From: Helicobacter cinaedi CCUG 18818 = ATCC BAA-847
Lineage (GTDB): Bacteria > Campylobacterota > Campylobacteria > Campylobacterales > Helicobacteraceae
Direction: 5' to 3'
DNA: 64,000 nt
NCBI RefSeq assembly: GCF_000155475.1
Contig: NZ_DS990391.1
Coordinates: 752,389-816,388 of the forward strand
Part shown: piece by piece, positions 17,969 through 27,751 of the stretch
How positions within the stretch are numbered: the first letter of the stretch is position 1
How the letters are laid out: every line of letters starts with the position of its first letter
The notes under the pieces: model-generated
Databases searched by the model: none
What the model saw: the letters and a program-made list of their open reading frames with translations, nothing else
Told to the model about the DNA's origin: nothing
Made by a program: the position numbers and the translations under genes

Positions 17969-19726
17969 ATGAAGTTTTATAAGAATCTCTCACTTAAATC
18001 AAAATTCCTAAGCCTTGTTATCGGCTTTTTTATAGCATTTGTCATATTTTTGGTGCTGACAATACTAGGAGAAGAAAAGTCCTCCAAAGCTACACAAGAA
18101 CAAATCATCGCAATGTTACAGCAAGAGATTGAAGCAAAAATCAAGCTTAGCACAGATTCTATGGCGAGTGCGCTTGGTGAGCTTGTAAAAGGGCTAGATG
18201 AAAAGGAGCAGATACAAATCATTTCTAAAGCCATTAGCAAGATGTATTTTGAAGATGATAAATCAAGCTATTATTTTGTGTATAAAGAAGGAGTTGCTTT
18301 AGCATATCCACATCAAACAGACATTATAGGCAAGTCTCTATGGGATACAAAGGACATTAATGGCACTTATTTCATAAGGGATCTTTTTGAGAGTGCAAAA
18401 GATGAGAGCAAAAGGGGTAAATTTGTCTATTATGTTTTCCCTAAGCCTCTGCCAGATGGAAAGTTTGTTGATGTACAAAAAGTATCTTATGCACAGCTTA
18501 TCCCCAACACCGCAAATATTTGGATTGGCACAGGCGTGTATATTGACACACTAGATTCCCACACACACGCTACTTCACAGGGGATTTTGAGTAATATCTC
18601 TCAAACGATATGCAGCAATATCGCCATTTCAATGGTGGCGTTTTTGCTTATTTTTTTCCCATCAATGTGGCTATTTTACAGCACCCATTTGCGTGGAATC
18701 TTAAACTTACAGCACAATGTCTTTGCCTTTTTTGCTTATCTTAACCACGAGAGCAAAACAATGGATTCTATCCCACTAGATTCTAAAGATGAGATCGGTC
18801 GTATGGTAAAGGCGATTGATGAGAATGTCAAACGCACACAAGATGGGCTAGAAAAAGATTCTAACCTTGTGCGTGATGTGCTAGGTGTCGTAGAGGAGGC
18901 AAAGCAGGGGCGATTTGGCTCTGTGATAGAAAATACAAGCCTAAATCCGCAAATCAATGAGCTAAAAGATGCGATAAATCAAATGTCGCACACGCTTTTA
19001 AATCTTGTCGGCGAGAATCTCAAAAATACCGCAAGAGTGTTTGAAGCTTATAAAAATAATGACTTTACTGACAGGATAGAAAACCCTAGAGGGCTTGAAA
19101 ATGCCGTAAATAGCTTAGGGGATTCTATGGTGAGTATGCTTTCAGTCTCTAAAAACTATGCCAACGAACTTGAAGTAAAATCTAAAGAATTAGAATCTTC
19201 TGTGCTTGAGCTTACAGAGAGTGCCAACACTCAAAGTGCATCATTGGCACAAACTGCCACTCTCACAGAAGAGATTGCCCAATCTATGCAAAATGTGAGT
19301 GATCGCACAAACGAAGTCATCGCCCAAAGTGAAGATATCAAAAATGTCATCGGTATCATACGCGACATAGCCGATCAAACAAACCTTTTGGCTTTGAATG
19401 CCGCTATTGAAGCCGCAAGGGCAGGAGAGCACGGCAGAGGATTTGCGGTTGTTGCTGATGAGGTAAGAAAGCTTGCCGAACGCACACAAAGAAGTTTGGG
19501 TGAAATTGAAGCAAATACAAATCTTTTGGTGCAGAGTATCAACGATATGGCAGAATCCATTAAAGAACAAGCACAAGGTGTCAATCAAATCAATGATACC
19601 ATTTCACAGCTTGAATACATCACGCAACAAAATGTAAAAATTGCCAATCATTCACGCGATATAAGCACCGCACTAGATAATGTCGCAGTAAAAATTTTAG
19701 ACGATGTGAATAGTAAGAAGTTTTAA
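17969..19726 (+). CDS. methyl-accepting chemotaxis protein with single-Cache sensor
   Basis: This transducer signals to CheA/CheW from the inner membrane. It has a first membrane helix at about residues 13-31, a periplasmic sensor of about 180 residues with the Cache pattern (Y-F-F/Y-V-Y-x-x-G, and [10 protein letters not shown] near its end), and a second helix near 213-233. A HAMP-like region follows. The cytoplasmic tip ([19 protein letters not shown], near residue 470) is the conserved signalling hairpin. There is no C-terminal CheR pentapeptide. The ligand cannot be read from sequence, although single-Cache sensors often bind small carboxylates. A GGAG site precedes the ATG. Confidence 0.93.
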   Translation: MKFYKNLSLKSKFLSLVIGFFIAFVIFLVLTILGEEKSSKATQEQIIAMLQQEIEAKIKLSTDSMASALGELVKGLDEKEQIQIISKAISKMYFEDDKSSYYFVYKEGVALAYPHQTDIIGKSLWDTKDINGTYFIRDLFESAKDESKRGKFVYYVFPKPLPDGKFVDVQKVSYAQLIPNTANIWIGTGVYIDTLDSHTHATSQGILSNISQTICSNIAISMVAFLLIFFPSMWLFYSTHLRGILNLQHNVFAFFAYLNHESKTMDSIPLDSKDEIGRMVKAIDENVKRTQDGLEKDSNLVRDVLGVVEEAKQGRFGSVIENTSLNPQINELKDAINQMSHTLLNLVGENLKNTARVFEAYKNNDFTDRIENPRGLENAVNSLGDSMVSMLSVSKNYANELEVKSKELESSVLELTESANTQSASLAQTATLTEEIAQSMQNVSDRTNEVIAQSEDIKNVIGIIRDIADQTNLLALNAAIEAARAGEHGRGFAVVADEVRKLAERTQRSLGEIEANTNLLVQSINDMAESIKEQAQGVNQINDTISQLEYITQQNVKIANHSRDISTALDNVAVKILDDVNSKKF

Positions 19727-19775
19727 GGGGATTTTAGAATCTTGCCCAACGCTTAAAGAATAGTCTAAAATGGGG

Positions 19776-19801
19776 TATGCGAGATAAGAGAATCTCGCAT
19801 A
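19776..19801. terminator. hairpin between convergent genes
   Basis: A perfect 10-bp stem (TATGCGAGAT with ATCTCGCATA, loop AAGAGA) lies between the chemoreceptor stop and the stop of the ATP-grasp-like gene. The expected T run is weak on both strands, so a bidirectional terminator is likely but not certain. Confidence 0.45.
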
Positions 19802-19819
19802 AAGACTTGAAAGAATGAG

Positions 19820-20938
19820 TTAAGATTTCGCATCTTCCACAATGTTAATAATTGTGTTTGCTACGCGTCTAGCGGTTTTATCCAAAAACTCAACAGGGGA
19901 AGTAAAGCCCACACAAGAGCAGTTAATCTCGCCTAGCACATACTTATCCTTACCATTTTCATCGGTATCAAGGATAAAGTCTGCTGTCCAAATCAAAGGC
20001 AAGTCGTAATTACCAAGCTTTGTTTTGATCTCTGGCAAGTTAGATAAGAAGTAGCTTACTAACTCATTCCATTGCTCTGGCTTATCATAGCGGTATTTTG
20101 CCCCGCTAAAGAGTGTCGCTGAAAACGCATCTGCCCCTTCAGCTGGTTTTTTATGTACGACATAAATTGGGTCTTTATACAGCATTAGGATTCTAATCTC
20201 ACCCTCTTTAATGCGTGGCAAGAAAGTCATATCCACAAGCATACCATTATCGCCTGTCAAATACTTCTCGCAGAAATTCATAAAATCGCCTAGTTTATGC
20301 TCTTCTACATGGTTATCCACCGCTTCTGTGCATCGCACAATGGTATCAAGTGGGACAGAAGAAACTTTACCATATTGACTTTGATCTTTTAGCTGCACAC
20401 GCCAGATTCCCTCCCCTGTGCTACCGCGATTTTGCTTTAGCACTCTCTCACCTTTTGCTAGAGTTTTTGGGAAGTTTGCCTTAAAGTCGTGCTCTTCTCC
20501 TGCTACCCAATTCACACCAATGCGTTCTGCTTCAGCGGGATCATAGTAGGCTAAAGTATCTGTTGGTACAAGCTCTGTATTGCGAAGTTTTGTGAGAGCA
20601 TCTTTTGCCCCATAGCCTATCATCGCATCAGGGTGAGGCATACCAATCACGCCACTATCACAAAGCTTACGCAACACATCAAAGTAAAGCTTCTCTTCTT
20701 TCAAATTGCCCGGATTCACACGCGATACATACGCATCAGCCACACCTTTAACATATTCAAAAATCTCATTTGTTTTCGCAGAATCTTTTAAAATCTCATC
20801 TGTGAAAAACACAACTTCCGCACTCCAACCAAGCTTTTTGAGATAGTCCATCATTGGCACAGTGTCTTTTCTGTGCCCATCTCTGCCCTTATCACTACCG
20901 CCTACTGCTTCGAAAAAAACGATATGCTTTTTCATCAT
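19820..20938 (-). CDS. ATP-grasp-like protein of unknown substrate
   Basis: The 372-residue cytosolic protein has the overall look of glutathione synthetase-type ATP-grasp enzymes. There is a G-x-G-rich segment (L-K-Q-N-R-G-S-T-G-E-G-I-W, about residue 190), acidic and arginine residues in L-x-R-I-K-E-G-E-I-R-I-L, and a late metal-binding motif of the E-I-N-C-S type near residue 340. I cannot name the family or the substrate. It stands alone, convergent with the chemoreceptor. Two adjacent ATG codons occur at the start; the second, at 20935, has better spacing from the GGGAGG site. Ligation of a carboxylate to an amine with ATP is the general family reaction. Confidence 0.6.
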   Translation of the reverse strand: MMKKHIVFFEAVGGSDKGRDGHRKDTVPMMDYLKKLGWSAEVVFFTDEILKDSAKTNEIFEYVKGVADAYVSRVNPGNLKEEKLYFDVLRKLCDSGVIGMPHPDAMIGYGAKDALTKLRNTELVPTDTLAYYDPAEAERIGVNWVAGEEHDFKANFPKTLAKGERVLKQNRGSTGEGIWRVQLKDQSQYGKVSSVPLDTIVRCTEAVDNHVEEHKLGDFMNFCEKYLTGDNGMLVDMTFLPRIKEGEIRILMLYKDPIYVVHKKPAEGADAFSATLFSGAKYRYDKPEQWNELVSYFLSNLPEIKTKLGNYDLPLIWTADFILDTDENGKDKYVLGEINCSCVGFTSPVEFLDKTARRVANTIINIVEDAKS

Positions 20939-21045
20939 ACGCCTCCCTATGTAAGATTAAAAACAAGCTTATGTTACGCTAAAAATTTGCAATATAAGCT
21001 AAAAAAGCATAAAAATATTACACTTTTTTACTTCTTTTTCAGTTT

Positions 21046-23592
21046 CTACTCATTTTTGTTTTCTTTAAAAGCTTTAAAATTTCTTAATCTTAATGAGTTT
21101 AGCACCACAATGATGGAGCTAAGGCTCATTGAGAGTGCGGCAAAAAGTGGTATAACGAGTCCAGCAAGGGCTAAAGGCACACTCAAGGCATTGTAACCTA
21201 TGCTTAGAGCGATATTTTGCTTAATAGATTTGTATGTGCCTTGTGCGATTGCAAAGGCGTTATGCAAAGTGCTAAGCTTGTCATCAAGGATAACAATATC
21301 ACTGCTTAAAATCGCAATATCGCTTCCCGCCCCCATAGAAATGGCTATGTCGCTTTGGTTTAGAGCTGGAGCGTCATTAATGCCATCGCCTATCATCACA
21401 AGCACAGAATCTTTATGTGTTTGCTTATAGGTGCTAATCCACTCCGCCTTTTGTAATGGGGATAAAGCGTGTTTAGCTTGGCGGATATGAAGTTGATTGC
21501 TTATAAGATTCACACTCTCTTGCCTATCGCCACTTAGCAATGCACTCTCAATCCCACTTTTATGCAGAGATTCTATGAGTGTTTTGGCATAGGGTTTTAG
21601 CTCATCATAAAGCTCAAAAACTTCGCATAATTTTTTTTCTCCATTGTCTATTATCCCATAGGCAAAAAGCATACCTTGAGAGATGTTTAAAGGTGGAATA
21701 ACAAAGCCTTGTTTTTCTAAAAAGGCAAGATTCCCCCCCACGAGTTTAATACCCTCCCCACTCTGCGATAAACTATTAGCGGTAATGCCTTGTGCGTCAA
21801 ACTGCTGAAAGCTTTCAAGATTCCACATATTTTTTTGTATCCCCGCTCCATCAACTGAATCTGCTAAAAACTCCGCAATGCCTGACGCCACAGGGTGTTT
21901 GCTTGAACGCACAAACTCACGCAAAAGCAACTTGTCATAATCCCCTTGTATGTGGCAGTGCTGCACTTTTGGCTTGCCGATAGTGAGTGTGCCTGTCTTA
22001 TCAAAAACGACCATATCCGCTTTTGCTAGGCTTTCAAGGAATTTGGCTTGTTTAAATAGCACATTATGCTTATAAGCCTCGCCAATTCCAACGACTGACG
22101 CTATGGGGGTAGCGAGAGCTAACGCACAAGGACAAGCAATGATAATCACAGATATGGCTATCATCAGCGATTTTTCCGCTCCAACATCGGCTAGAAAATA
22201 CCAAAATACAAAGCATAGGGCTGCTAGGCTTAAAATCACGCGTGAAAAATATTGTGAAAGGGCATTAGCAAGATTTTGAATCTGCGGACGATGAGAGAGA
22301 GAAGAGCTTACAAGCTCAATAATATGACTCATAAGGCTTTGTGAAAATGCCTTTGTAGCGGTGTAAAAGATTTGATGATGAAGGTTAATATAGCCAGAAA
22401 GCACCGCCTCACCCTTTTTAGATTCTAAAGGCAGGGATTCCCCGCTAATTGCCTTGGTATCAAACAGGGCATATTCACTCTCTAAGATTCCATCAATGGC
22501 GATTTTATCCCCCGCTCTCACTAGAATCTTATCTCCCACTTTTACACTCTCAAGGCTTCTTTGCTCGTATGTTTCGCCATTGCTTACTTCCACACTTGTA
22601 GGCAAAAGATTCTGCAGACTATCAAGGCTATCGCCGGCATTTTTCCTTGCGCGCACTTCTAGGAATTTCCCCACTAGCACAAAGGTAATAATCATACTCA
22701 CAGATTCAAAGTAAGTCTCGCCACTGCGTGTAATAGCCGCATATATGGAGTAGAGATAAGTTAAGCTTGAGCCTACACTTACAAGCAAGTCCATTCCAAT
22801 AAAGCCATTTTTCAGCCCATAGTAGCTTGAGCGGTAAAATATCCAGCCAGAATAAAAGAGTGTAGGTGTGCAAAGCACAAATGAAGCAAGATTCAAAATA
22901 TCCTTCGCATCTGCTTGTATGCCTAGAAAGTATCCGCTATATTGTGCGATAGCCACCCACATAATATTCATCGTGCAAAAAAGGGCAACAATCACGCGGA
23001 TATAATAGTCTTTCATCTGTGCCTTATCCGCATTCTCTTGGATTCTACTATCATAGACATACGCATCATAGCCAATGGAACGGATAAGGCAGATAATCTT
23101 GCTTAAAGGCAAAATCGCATTATCCCAAGTGATAGTGGCTTTATTATTTGTGTAGTTTATAGCCACATCATATATGCCTTGTGTTTGACTTAGAATCTTT
23201 TCATTCAGCCAAATACACGCCGCACAATGAATCCCGCTTAGAATCAAATGCACTTGGCAGAGCTGCTTATTGCCTTTAGTAATGGAATGGATATATTTAT
23301 CATAAAAGCCCTGTGTATCAAAATGTGCTACATCACTTTGTTGAGTGAGATTTGGAGGTGTGATACTCATATTTAGCTTATCATAAAAGCTTGTAAGCTC
23401 ACAAGATTCTAAAAGCAAATACACGCTTTCACAGCCATTACAGCAAAAATACAGCTCCTGCCCATTATCATCTATGCGTTTAAAGAGCTGAGATTCTTCA
23501 TAGGGCAACTGACAATGGCTACAACATCGCTTAGATTCCTTAGCGTGTGTGGAAGTGTCAGAAGTGGAATGCGTGTGCTTAGAATCTCCCAC
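21046..23592 (-). CDS. ccoI: P1B-type copper-translocating ATPase, FixI/CcoI type
   Basis: CcoI exports copper from the cytosol for insertion into cbb3 oxidase. The 848-residue protein begins with a cysteine-rich domain (C-S-H-C ... F-C-C-N-G-C, about 22-55) characteristic of the FixI branch, then a heavy-metal domain with G-I-H-C-A-A-C. The transmembrane C-P-C motif (I-I-A-C-P-C-A-L-A-L-A-T-P), the phosphorylation site D-K-T-G-T-L-T and the hinge G-D-G-I-N-D-A-P-A-L are all present. It starts five bases after mqnE and is probably co-transcribed. A run of seven G in its coding strand (at 21723-21729) could slip but is short. Confidence 0.9.
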   Translation of the reverse strand: MGDSKHTHSTSDTSTHAKESKRCCSHCQLPYEESQLFKRIDDNGQELYFCCNGCESVYLLLESCELTSFYDKLNMSITPPNLTQQSDVAHFDTQGFYDKYIHSITKGNKQLCQVHLILSGIHCAACIWLNEKILSQTQGIYDVAINYTNNKATITWDNAILPLSKIICLIRSIGYDAYVYDSRIQENADKAQMKDYYIRVIVALFCTMNIMWVAIAQYSGYFLGIQADAKDILNLASFVLCTPTLFYSGWIFYRSSYYGLKNGFIGMDLLVSVGSSLTYLYSIYAAITRSGETYFESVSMIITFVLVGKFLEVRARKNAGDSLDSLQNLLPTSVEVSNGETYEQRSLESVKVGDKILVRAGDKIAIDGILESEYALFDTKAISGESLPLESKKGEAVLSGYINLHHQIFYTATKAFSQSLMSHIIELVSSSLSHRPQIQNLANALSQYFSRVILSLAALCFVFWYFLADVGAEKSLMIAISVIIIACPCALALATPIASVVGIGEAYKHNVLFKQAKFLESLAKADMVVFDKTGTLTIGKPKVQHCHIQGDYDKLLLREFVRSSKHPVASGIAEFLADSVDGAGIQKNMWNLESFQQFDAQGITANSLSQSGEGIKLVGGNLAFLEKQGFVIPPLNISQGMLFAYGIIDNGEKKLCEVFELYDELKPYAKTLIESLHKSGIESALLSGDRQESVNLISNQLHIRQAKHALSPLQKAEWISTYKQTHKDSVLVMIGDGINDAPALNQSDIAISMGAGSDIAILSSDIVILDDKLSTLHNAFAIAQGTYKSIKQNIALSIGYNALSVPLALAGLVIPLFAALSMSLSSIIVVLNSLRLRNFKAFKENKNE

Positions 23593-23597
23593 AGCCC

Positions 23598-24686
23598 TTA
23601 ATACTCCGCTAATTCATTATAGATAGAATCTCGCTCTATGGCGACAAACCCCGCATCTTTAATCTGCGAGATAAGCTCATCTTTGCTTAATCCGCCTTTG
23701 CTTTTTGCTCCTGCGGCGGATTGTATAGATTCTAGTTGTATTGTGCCGTCCATATCATTAGCACCAAATTCCTGTGCGACAATCGCCATATTCAGCCCCA
23801 AAGTCGCCCAATACGCCTTGATATGCGGGATATTATGTAATAAGATTCTAGCAATAGCAATAGTTTTTAGAATCTCCTGTCCGCTTGGGAAGTCCTTGAT
23901 ATTAAGGAAGTTATTTTCTTTTTGGTATAACAGCGGGATAAAGGCATTAAATCCGCCATTTTTACTTGCCACCTTAGAATCTTCACTTTGAATCTCCCGC
24001 AAACGCAGCATATGATCTATTCTATGCTCCCTTTTTTCTATATGTCCAAAAAGCATAGTGGCATTACTCATTTTGCCTAAGCCGTGCCAATAAGCGTGGA
24101 TTTCAAGCCATCGCTTAGAGCTTACCTTGCCCTTACAAATATAGCTTCGCACACTCTCATCAAAGATTTCCGCCCCACCTCCGGGCATAGAATCAACTCC
24201 TGCTTCCACCATATCTTCTAACACTTTTTTATAGCCCTTGTTTGAGATTCTATCTATATAATCCACTTCCGCCGCCGTTAGGGCTTTTAAATGCACCTGT
24301 GGCAATGCCTTTTTAATCTCCCTAAAAAGTTCAAAATACCACTCATAAGTGTAGTTTGGATTATGAGCGGATACGATATGAAGCTCTTTTGCACCATTTT
24401 CATAGGCTTTGTGAGCTTGGGTTAGAATCTCATCAATACTCATTGCATAAGGGTTTGGATTCTTGCGACTTGCTGAAAACGCACAGAATTTACACACATC
24501 AGCACAGATATTGCTGGGATTAATATGGCGGTTGTTATTAAAAAACACCTTTTTCCCATAGCGTTTTGTCCGCAGCTTATTAGCGACTTTACCAAGGGTA
24601 AAAATATCATACTCATAGAGTTTGCTTAGCTCTTGTGGGCTAAGAGAAGATTCATTATATTCTAGGGCTTTTTGTAAAATATCCAT
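23598..24686 (-). CDS. mqnE: aminofutalosine synthase (radical SAM)
   Basis: MqnE joins 3-[(1-carboxyvinyl)oxy]benzoate to SAM-derived adenosine to give 6-amino-6-deoxyfutalosine, an early step of the futalosine menaquinone route used by Campylobacterota. The 362-residue protein has the N-R-H-I-N-P-S-N-I-C lead-in and the C-x3-C-x2-C cluster motif (I-C-A-D-V-C-K-F-C-A) near residue 65. An H-I-V-S-A-H-N-P segment and G-G-G-A-E-I-F follow as in family members. MqnC is related, but the N-R-H-I-N-P lead favours MqnE. It lies between moaA and ccoI on the same strand. Confidence 0.88.
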   Translation of the reverse strand: MDILQKALEYNESSLSPQELSKLYEYDIFTLGKVANKLRTKRYGKKVFFNNNRHINPSNICADVCKFCAFSASRKNPNPYAMSIDEILTQAHKAYENGAKELHIVSAHNPNYTYEWYFELFREIKKALPQVHLKALTAAEVDYIDRISNKGYKKVLEDMVEAGVDSMPGGGAEIFDESVRSYICKGKVSSKRWLEIHAYWHGLGKMSNATMLFGHIEKREHRIDHMLRLREIQSEDSKVASKNGGFNAFIPLLYQKENNFLNIKDFPSGQEILKTIAIARILLHNIPHIKAYWATLGLNMAIVAQEFGANDMDGTIQLESIQSAAGAKSKGGLSKDELISQIKDAGFVAIERDSIYNELAEY

Positions 24687-24789
24687 TGTAAATCCTTATG
24701 CTTGTGATTTATAAAAATAAGCAAAACATTGAGAACACATTCTAATGTGCTTTTATTTAGAATCTTATTTTGCTTTTGCTCCTTTGTTT

Positions 24790-25764
24790 CTATCCGCCGG
24801 TGTAGTAAAATGCACGGGTTGAAAGCAAATTAGGATTCATATTCTGCTCCCATTGGTTTTTCTCGGGCTTATTTTTTATGGCTTTTTCTAGTAGGCTTTG
24901 CATTGCTTTTATATCTTCATTTAAAATCGCTTCTCTTAAGCTTACGCTTTCTTGGTAATACAAGCAAGGGCAAATCACACCATCGCTTGTTAGGCGGATT
25001 CTATTACAGCTTTGGCAGAAGTCATCTTCGTGTGGCGAGATAATCCCAAAGCTATATGATGTTTCATCATTAATCGCATAGAGCTTTGCCGGACCAAAGC
25101 AGTCTTTTTTGAGTAGTGTAGTTTTATACTTTGTATTGATATGGGCTAGAATTTCATTCGCCCTTAGCCCTTTGAGTTTGTCTTTTGCGTGGATATTTTC
25201 CATAAATTCAATAAATCGCACCCCAAAATGATGAGTCTTAGCAAACTCTAGCATATCTAGGATTTCATCTTCATTTAGCCCTTGCAGTGGCACCATATTG
25301 AGCTTAATGCCAAATTTGAGCTTGTGCGCTTTATGGATTCCACGCAGGATTTGGGGCAGGGCATCGCGTTTGGATATACGCTTAATCCGCTCATCTTTTA
25401 ATGAATCTAGTGAAACATTTATGCGTTTTAGTCCTGAATCTTTTAGGCTTTGGGCGTATTTTTCAAGTAAAAAGGCATTGGTTGTAAGGGTGAGTTCAAT
25501 ATGTGGGGCGTAAGCATAAACGCTACCTATAAAATCGCATAAATCCGCCCTTAAAAGTGGCTCTCCACCGGTAATGCGGATTTTTTTAATCCCATTATCA
25601 ATGGCAAGTTTAATAAAAATTAGCATTTTAGGCAGTGGCAGGGCGGTTTTATCAATAAAATCTTCAGGCGTATCTGGCATACAATATTGACAGCGGAAGT
25701 TACACTGCTTGGTAACTGATACACGCATATAATCAATTGTGCGTTGAAATGAATCTATAAGCAT
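24790..25764 (-). CDS. moaA: GTP 3',8-cyclase of molybdenum cofactor synthesis
   Basis: MoaA turns GTP into 3',8-cyclo-7,8-dihydro-GTP, the first step of molybdopterin synthesis. The 324-residue enzyme has an N-terminal radical SAM cluster motif (C-N-F-R-C-Q-Y-C-M-P, about 20-29) and a second C-terminal cluster motif (F-C-Q-S-C-N-R-I-R-L-T ... I-C-P-C-L). It ends in G-G, the flexible tail needed for activity. Divergent mobA lies 98 bases away, so the two molybdenum genes may share a control region. Confidence 0.95.
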   Translation of the reverse strand: MLIDSFQRTIDYMRVSVTKQCNFRCQYCMPDTPEDFIDKTALPLPKMLIFIKLAIDNGIKKIRITGGEPLLRADLCDFIGSVYAYAPHIELTLTTNAFLLEKYAQSLKDSGLKRINVSLDSLKDERIKRISKRDALPQILRGIHKAHKLKFGIKLNMVPLQGLNEDEILDMLEFAKTHHFGVRFIEFMENIHAKDKLKGLRANEILAHINTKYKTTLLKKDCFGPAKLYAINDETSYSFGIISPHEDDFCQSCNRIRLTSDGVICPCLYYQESVSLREAILNEDIKAMQSLLEKAIKNKPEKNQWEQNMNPNLLSTRAFYYTGG

Positions 25765-25831
25765 ATATGTCCTAAGGATTATAAATTTATTGCTACTTTA
25801 TTGTTACAATGGGGGATTATACAAAACAAGT

Positions 25832-25837
25832 TACAAT
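25832..25837 (+). promoter_or_regulatory. probable -10 box (TACAAT) for mobA-flhB
   Basis: TACAAT lies 26 bases before the mobA ATG. A second TACAAT is present at 25805-25810. Either could act as the -10 element in this AT-rich intergenic region. Confidence 0.35.
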
Positions 25838-25862
25838 ACACTATAAAGGCTAAAGGTTTTTT

Positions 25863-26444
25863 ATGCAAAAGATTACAACACCTTGTGTGATTCTCGCTGG
25901 TGGGAAAAGCTCTCGTTTGGGACAGGATAAAACACAGATTCATTTTGGTGGCTATCCGCTTAGTCAATGGCTTGTAATGCGTTTTGAAAATATGTGTGAA
26001 AATCTCTATGTGAGTGCAAAGCAAAGGGATAAGTTTAATTTTCACGCGGAGTTTTTAATAGAAAAAAGCTCCATTTATGCTCCGCTTGTAGGAATGATAA
26101 ATGCCTTTGAGCTTTTAGATTCTAAAGAGATTATTTTTCTAAGTGTGGATACACCTTTTATCTCACAAGAGACACTTTTAGCCCTAGATTCAAAGGATAG
26201 CCCGATTGTGTATGCGCAAAGTGAGTTTAAAGCACATTATTTGGTTTCAAAATGGCAACGCTCCACTTTAGATTCTCTTCTATGGGCGTATAAGTCTAAA
26301 AGCTATGCCTTGCATCGCATTGTTAAATCTCATCTGCACGAGATTGTCCCTATCAGCGAAGAAGAGGGTTTAAACATTAACACAATGCAGGATTATGAAA
26401 CCGCACTCCACAAGCTAGATAAATTAAATGAGCTAAAGGGCTAA
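25863..26444 (+). CDS. mobA: molybdenum cofactor guanylyltransferase
   Basis: MobA attaches GMP to molybdopterin to form the guanine dinucleotide cofactor. The 193-residue protein has the nucleotidyltransferase signature L-A-G-G-K-S-S-R-L-G-Q-D-K-T near residue 13 and an S-V-D-T-P-F metal-binding segment near 98. Length is typical. It is divergent from moaA and followed after three bases by flhB, which is an unusual operon partner, so flhB probably uses the mobA promoter or an internal one. Confidence 0.9.
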   Translation: MQKITTPCVILAGGKSSRLGQDKTQIHFGGYPLSQWLVMRFENMCENLYVSAKQRDKFNFHAEFLIEKSSIYAPLVGMINAFELLDSKEIIFLSVDTPFISQETLLALDSKDSPIVYAQSEFKAHYLVSKWQRSTLDSLLWAYKSKSYALHRIVKSHLHEIVPISEEEGLNINTMQDYETALHKLDKLNELKG

Positions 26445-26447
26445 AAA

Positions 26448-27581
26448 ATGGCTGATGAAGAAAAGACACAAGCCCCCTCCACCCATAAAATCGCTAAAGC
26501 ACGAGAAGAAGGTAATGTCAGTAAAAGCCCGGAATTAGCGGGATTTTTTATTCTGCTTGTGGGGCTTGGGGCGATGTTTTTACTTCTGCCTTTTTGGGTG
26601 GAGCATAGCCAAAAGATTTTTATCCATATCAATTCACTTATCACACAAGAAGTTGATGTGCGAATGCTGGGGGATTTGATGCTAAGTATCGGGCTTGAAG
26701 TATTTATTATGTTAGCCCCGCTTTTTGTAGCCCTTATGGTAACAGGTGTGATTGCTAATATCGCACAATTTGGGCTATTGCTCTCCCCCAAAGCCATTAA
26801 GCCAAAGCTCTCTAAAATTAATCCCATTACGGGTATAAAAAATGTCATTTCGCTCAAAAAACTGCTTGATGGCTTTATGATTACACTCAAAGTCTTTGTG
26901 GCGTTTATTGTGGGATTTGCTGTGTTTGTGAGCTTTTTTAATGAACTGTCTAGCGTGTCTATGAGTGGGCTATATGGGCAGATTATGTGGTTTAGACAAA
27001 AGGCGTTAATTCTCATCGGTGTGCTTTTAATCTTATTTTTCATAATGGCGGTGAGTGATTATCTCATCAAACGCTATCAATACATTAAAAGCCTTAAAAT
27101 GAGTATCAAAGAAGTCAAAGATGAGTATAAGCAATATGAGCAAAGCCCCGAGATTAAAGCTAAAATTCGTCAAATGCAGCAAAAAATCGCTAGTAATCGT
27201 ATGATGCAAGAGATTCCAAGTGCTTCTGTGGTGATTACAAACCCTACGCATTATGCTGTGGCGTTGCGGTATGGTGAAAAAGAGATTGAAAAAGGTATGC
27301 CGCCTGTGGTGGTGGCAAAGGGGATTGATGAGTTGGCTATCCGTATAAAGGGTGTTGCTAGGGAGTATGAGATTAGGATTATTGAAAATCCCCCTTTAGC
27401 ACGAGAGCTATATCGTCAGCTAGATTTGAATCAAGCTATTCCGCACGATCTTTTTGCCGCGGTTGGTCAAGTCTTGCAAGAAGTAGCATACCTTGATAGC
27501 TTGGAAGGCAAAAACACAATGAGCGAAATTCTCCAAGCCGCAGGTGCTAAGGCTCACCAAGCACAAGCAAACACAATGTAG
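26448..27581 (+). CDS. flhB: flagellar export apparatus switch protein
   Basis: FlhB is an inner-membrane part of the flagellar type III export gate and controls the switch from hook to filament substrates. The 377-residue protein has a cytosolic basic N terminus (E-K-T-Q-A-P-S-T-H-K-I-A-K-A-R-E-E-G), four hydrophobic segments (about 30-215), and a cytosolic domain with the autocleavage motif N-P-T-H near residue 265. In H. pylori and C. jejuni FlhB also affects sigma-54 dependent flagellar genes, and rpoN and flgG are both in this window. Confidence 0.96.
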   Translation: MADEEKTQAPSTHKIAKAREEGNVSKSPELAGFFILLVGLGAMFLLLPFWVEHSQKIFIHINSLITQEVDVRMLGDLMLSIGLEVFIMLAPLFVALMVTGVIANIAQFGLLLSPKAIKPKLSKINPITGIKNVISLKKLLDGFMITLKVFVAFIVGFAVFVSFFNELSSVSMSGLYGQIMWFRQKALILIGVLLILFFIMAVSDYLIKRYQYIKSLKMSIKEVKDEYKQYEQSPEIKAKIRQMQQKIASNRMMQEIPSASVVITNPTHYAVALRYGEKEIEKGMPPVVVAKGIDELAIRIKGVAREYEIRIIENPPLARELYRQLDLNQAIPHDLFAAVGQVLQEVAYLDSLEGKNTMSEILQAAGAKAHQAQANTM

Positions 27582-27751
27582 TGTAAAAGTTTATAGAATC
27601 TTGCTTTTATTCTATAAAAAGTCTCAATATAGCCCTATCTTTACGCATAAGCCTTGCATAAGCTTATTTGGGATTTAAAAAGATTTGTTAGAATATCGCC
27701 TTTCTTACTTAAATTTCTTAAAGACAGATAGGGAAACTTGGGGCGTGTGGT

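Noticed and set aside
21723..21729. Run of seven G in ccoI, and a similar run in tsaE near 52465, as phase-variation sites
   Set aside because: Both genes are basic housekeeping genes in frame, and seven G is shorter than typical contingency tracts.
26441..27043. Long open frame opposite flhB
   Set aside because: It mirrors flhB codon structure and has no ribosome site or family signature.
27591..27622. Inverted repeat TTTATAGAAT/ATTCTATAAA after flhB as a terminator
   Set aside because: The stem is nearly all A-T and has no T run on the + strand, so folding would be weak.
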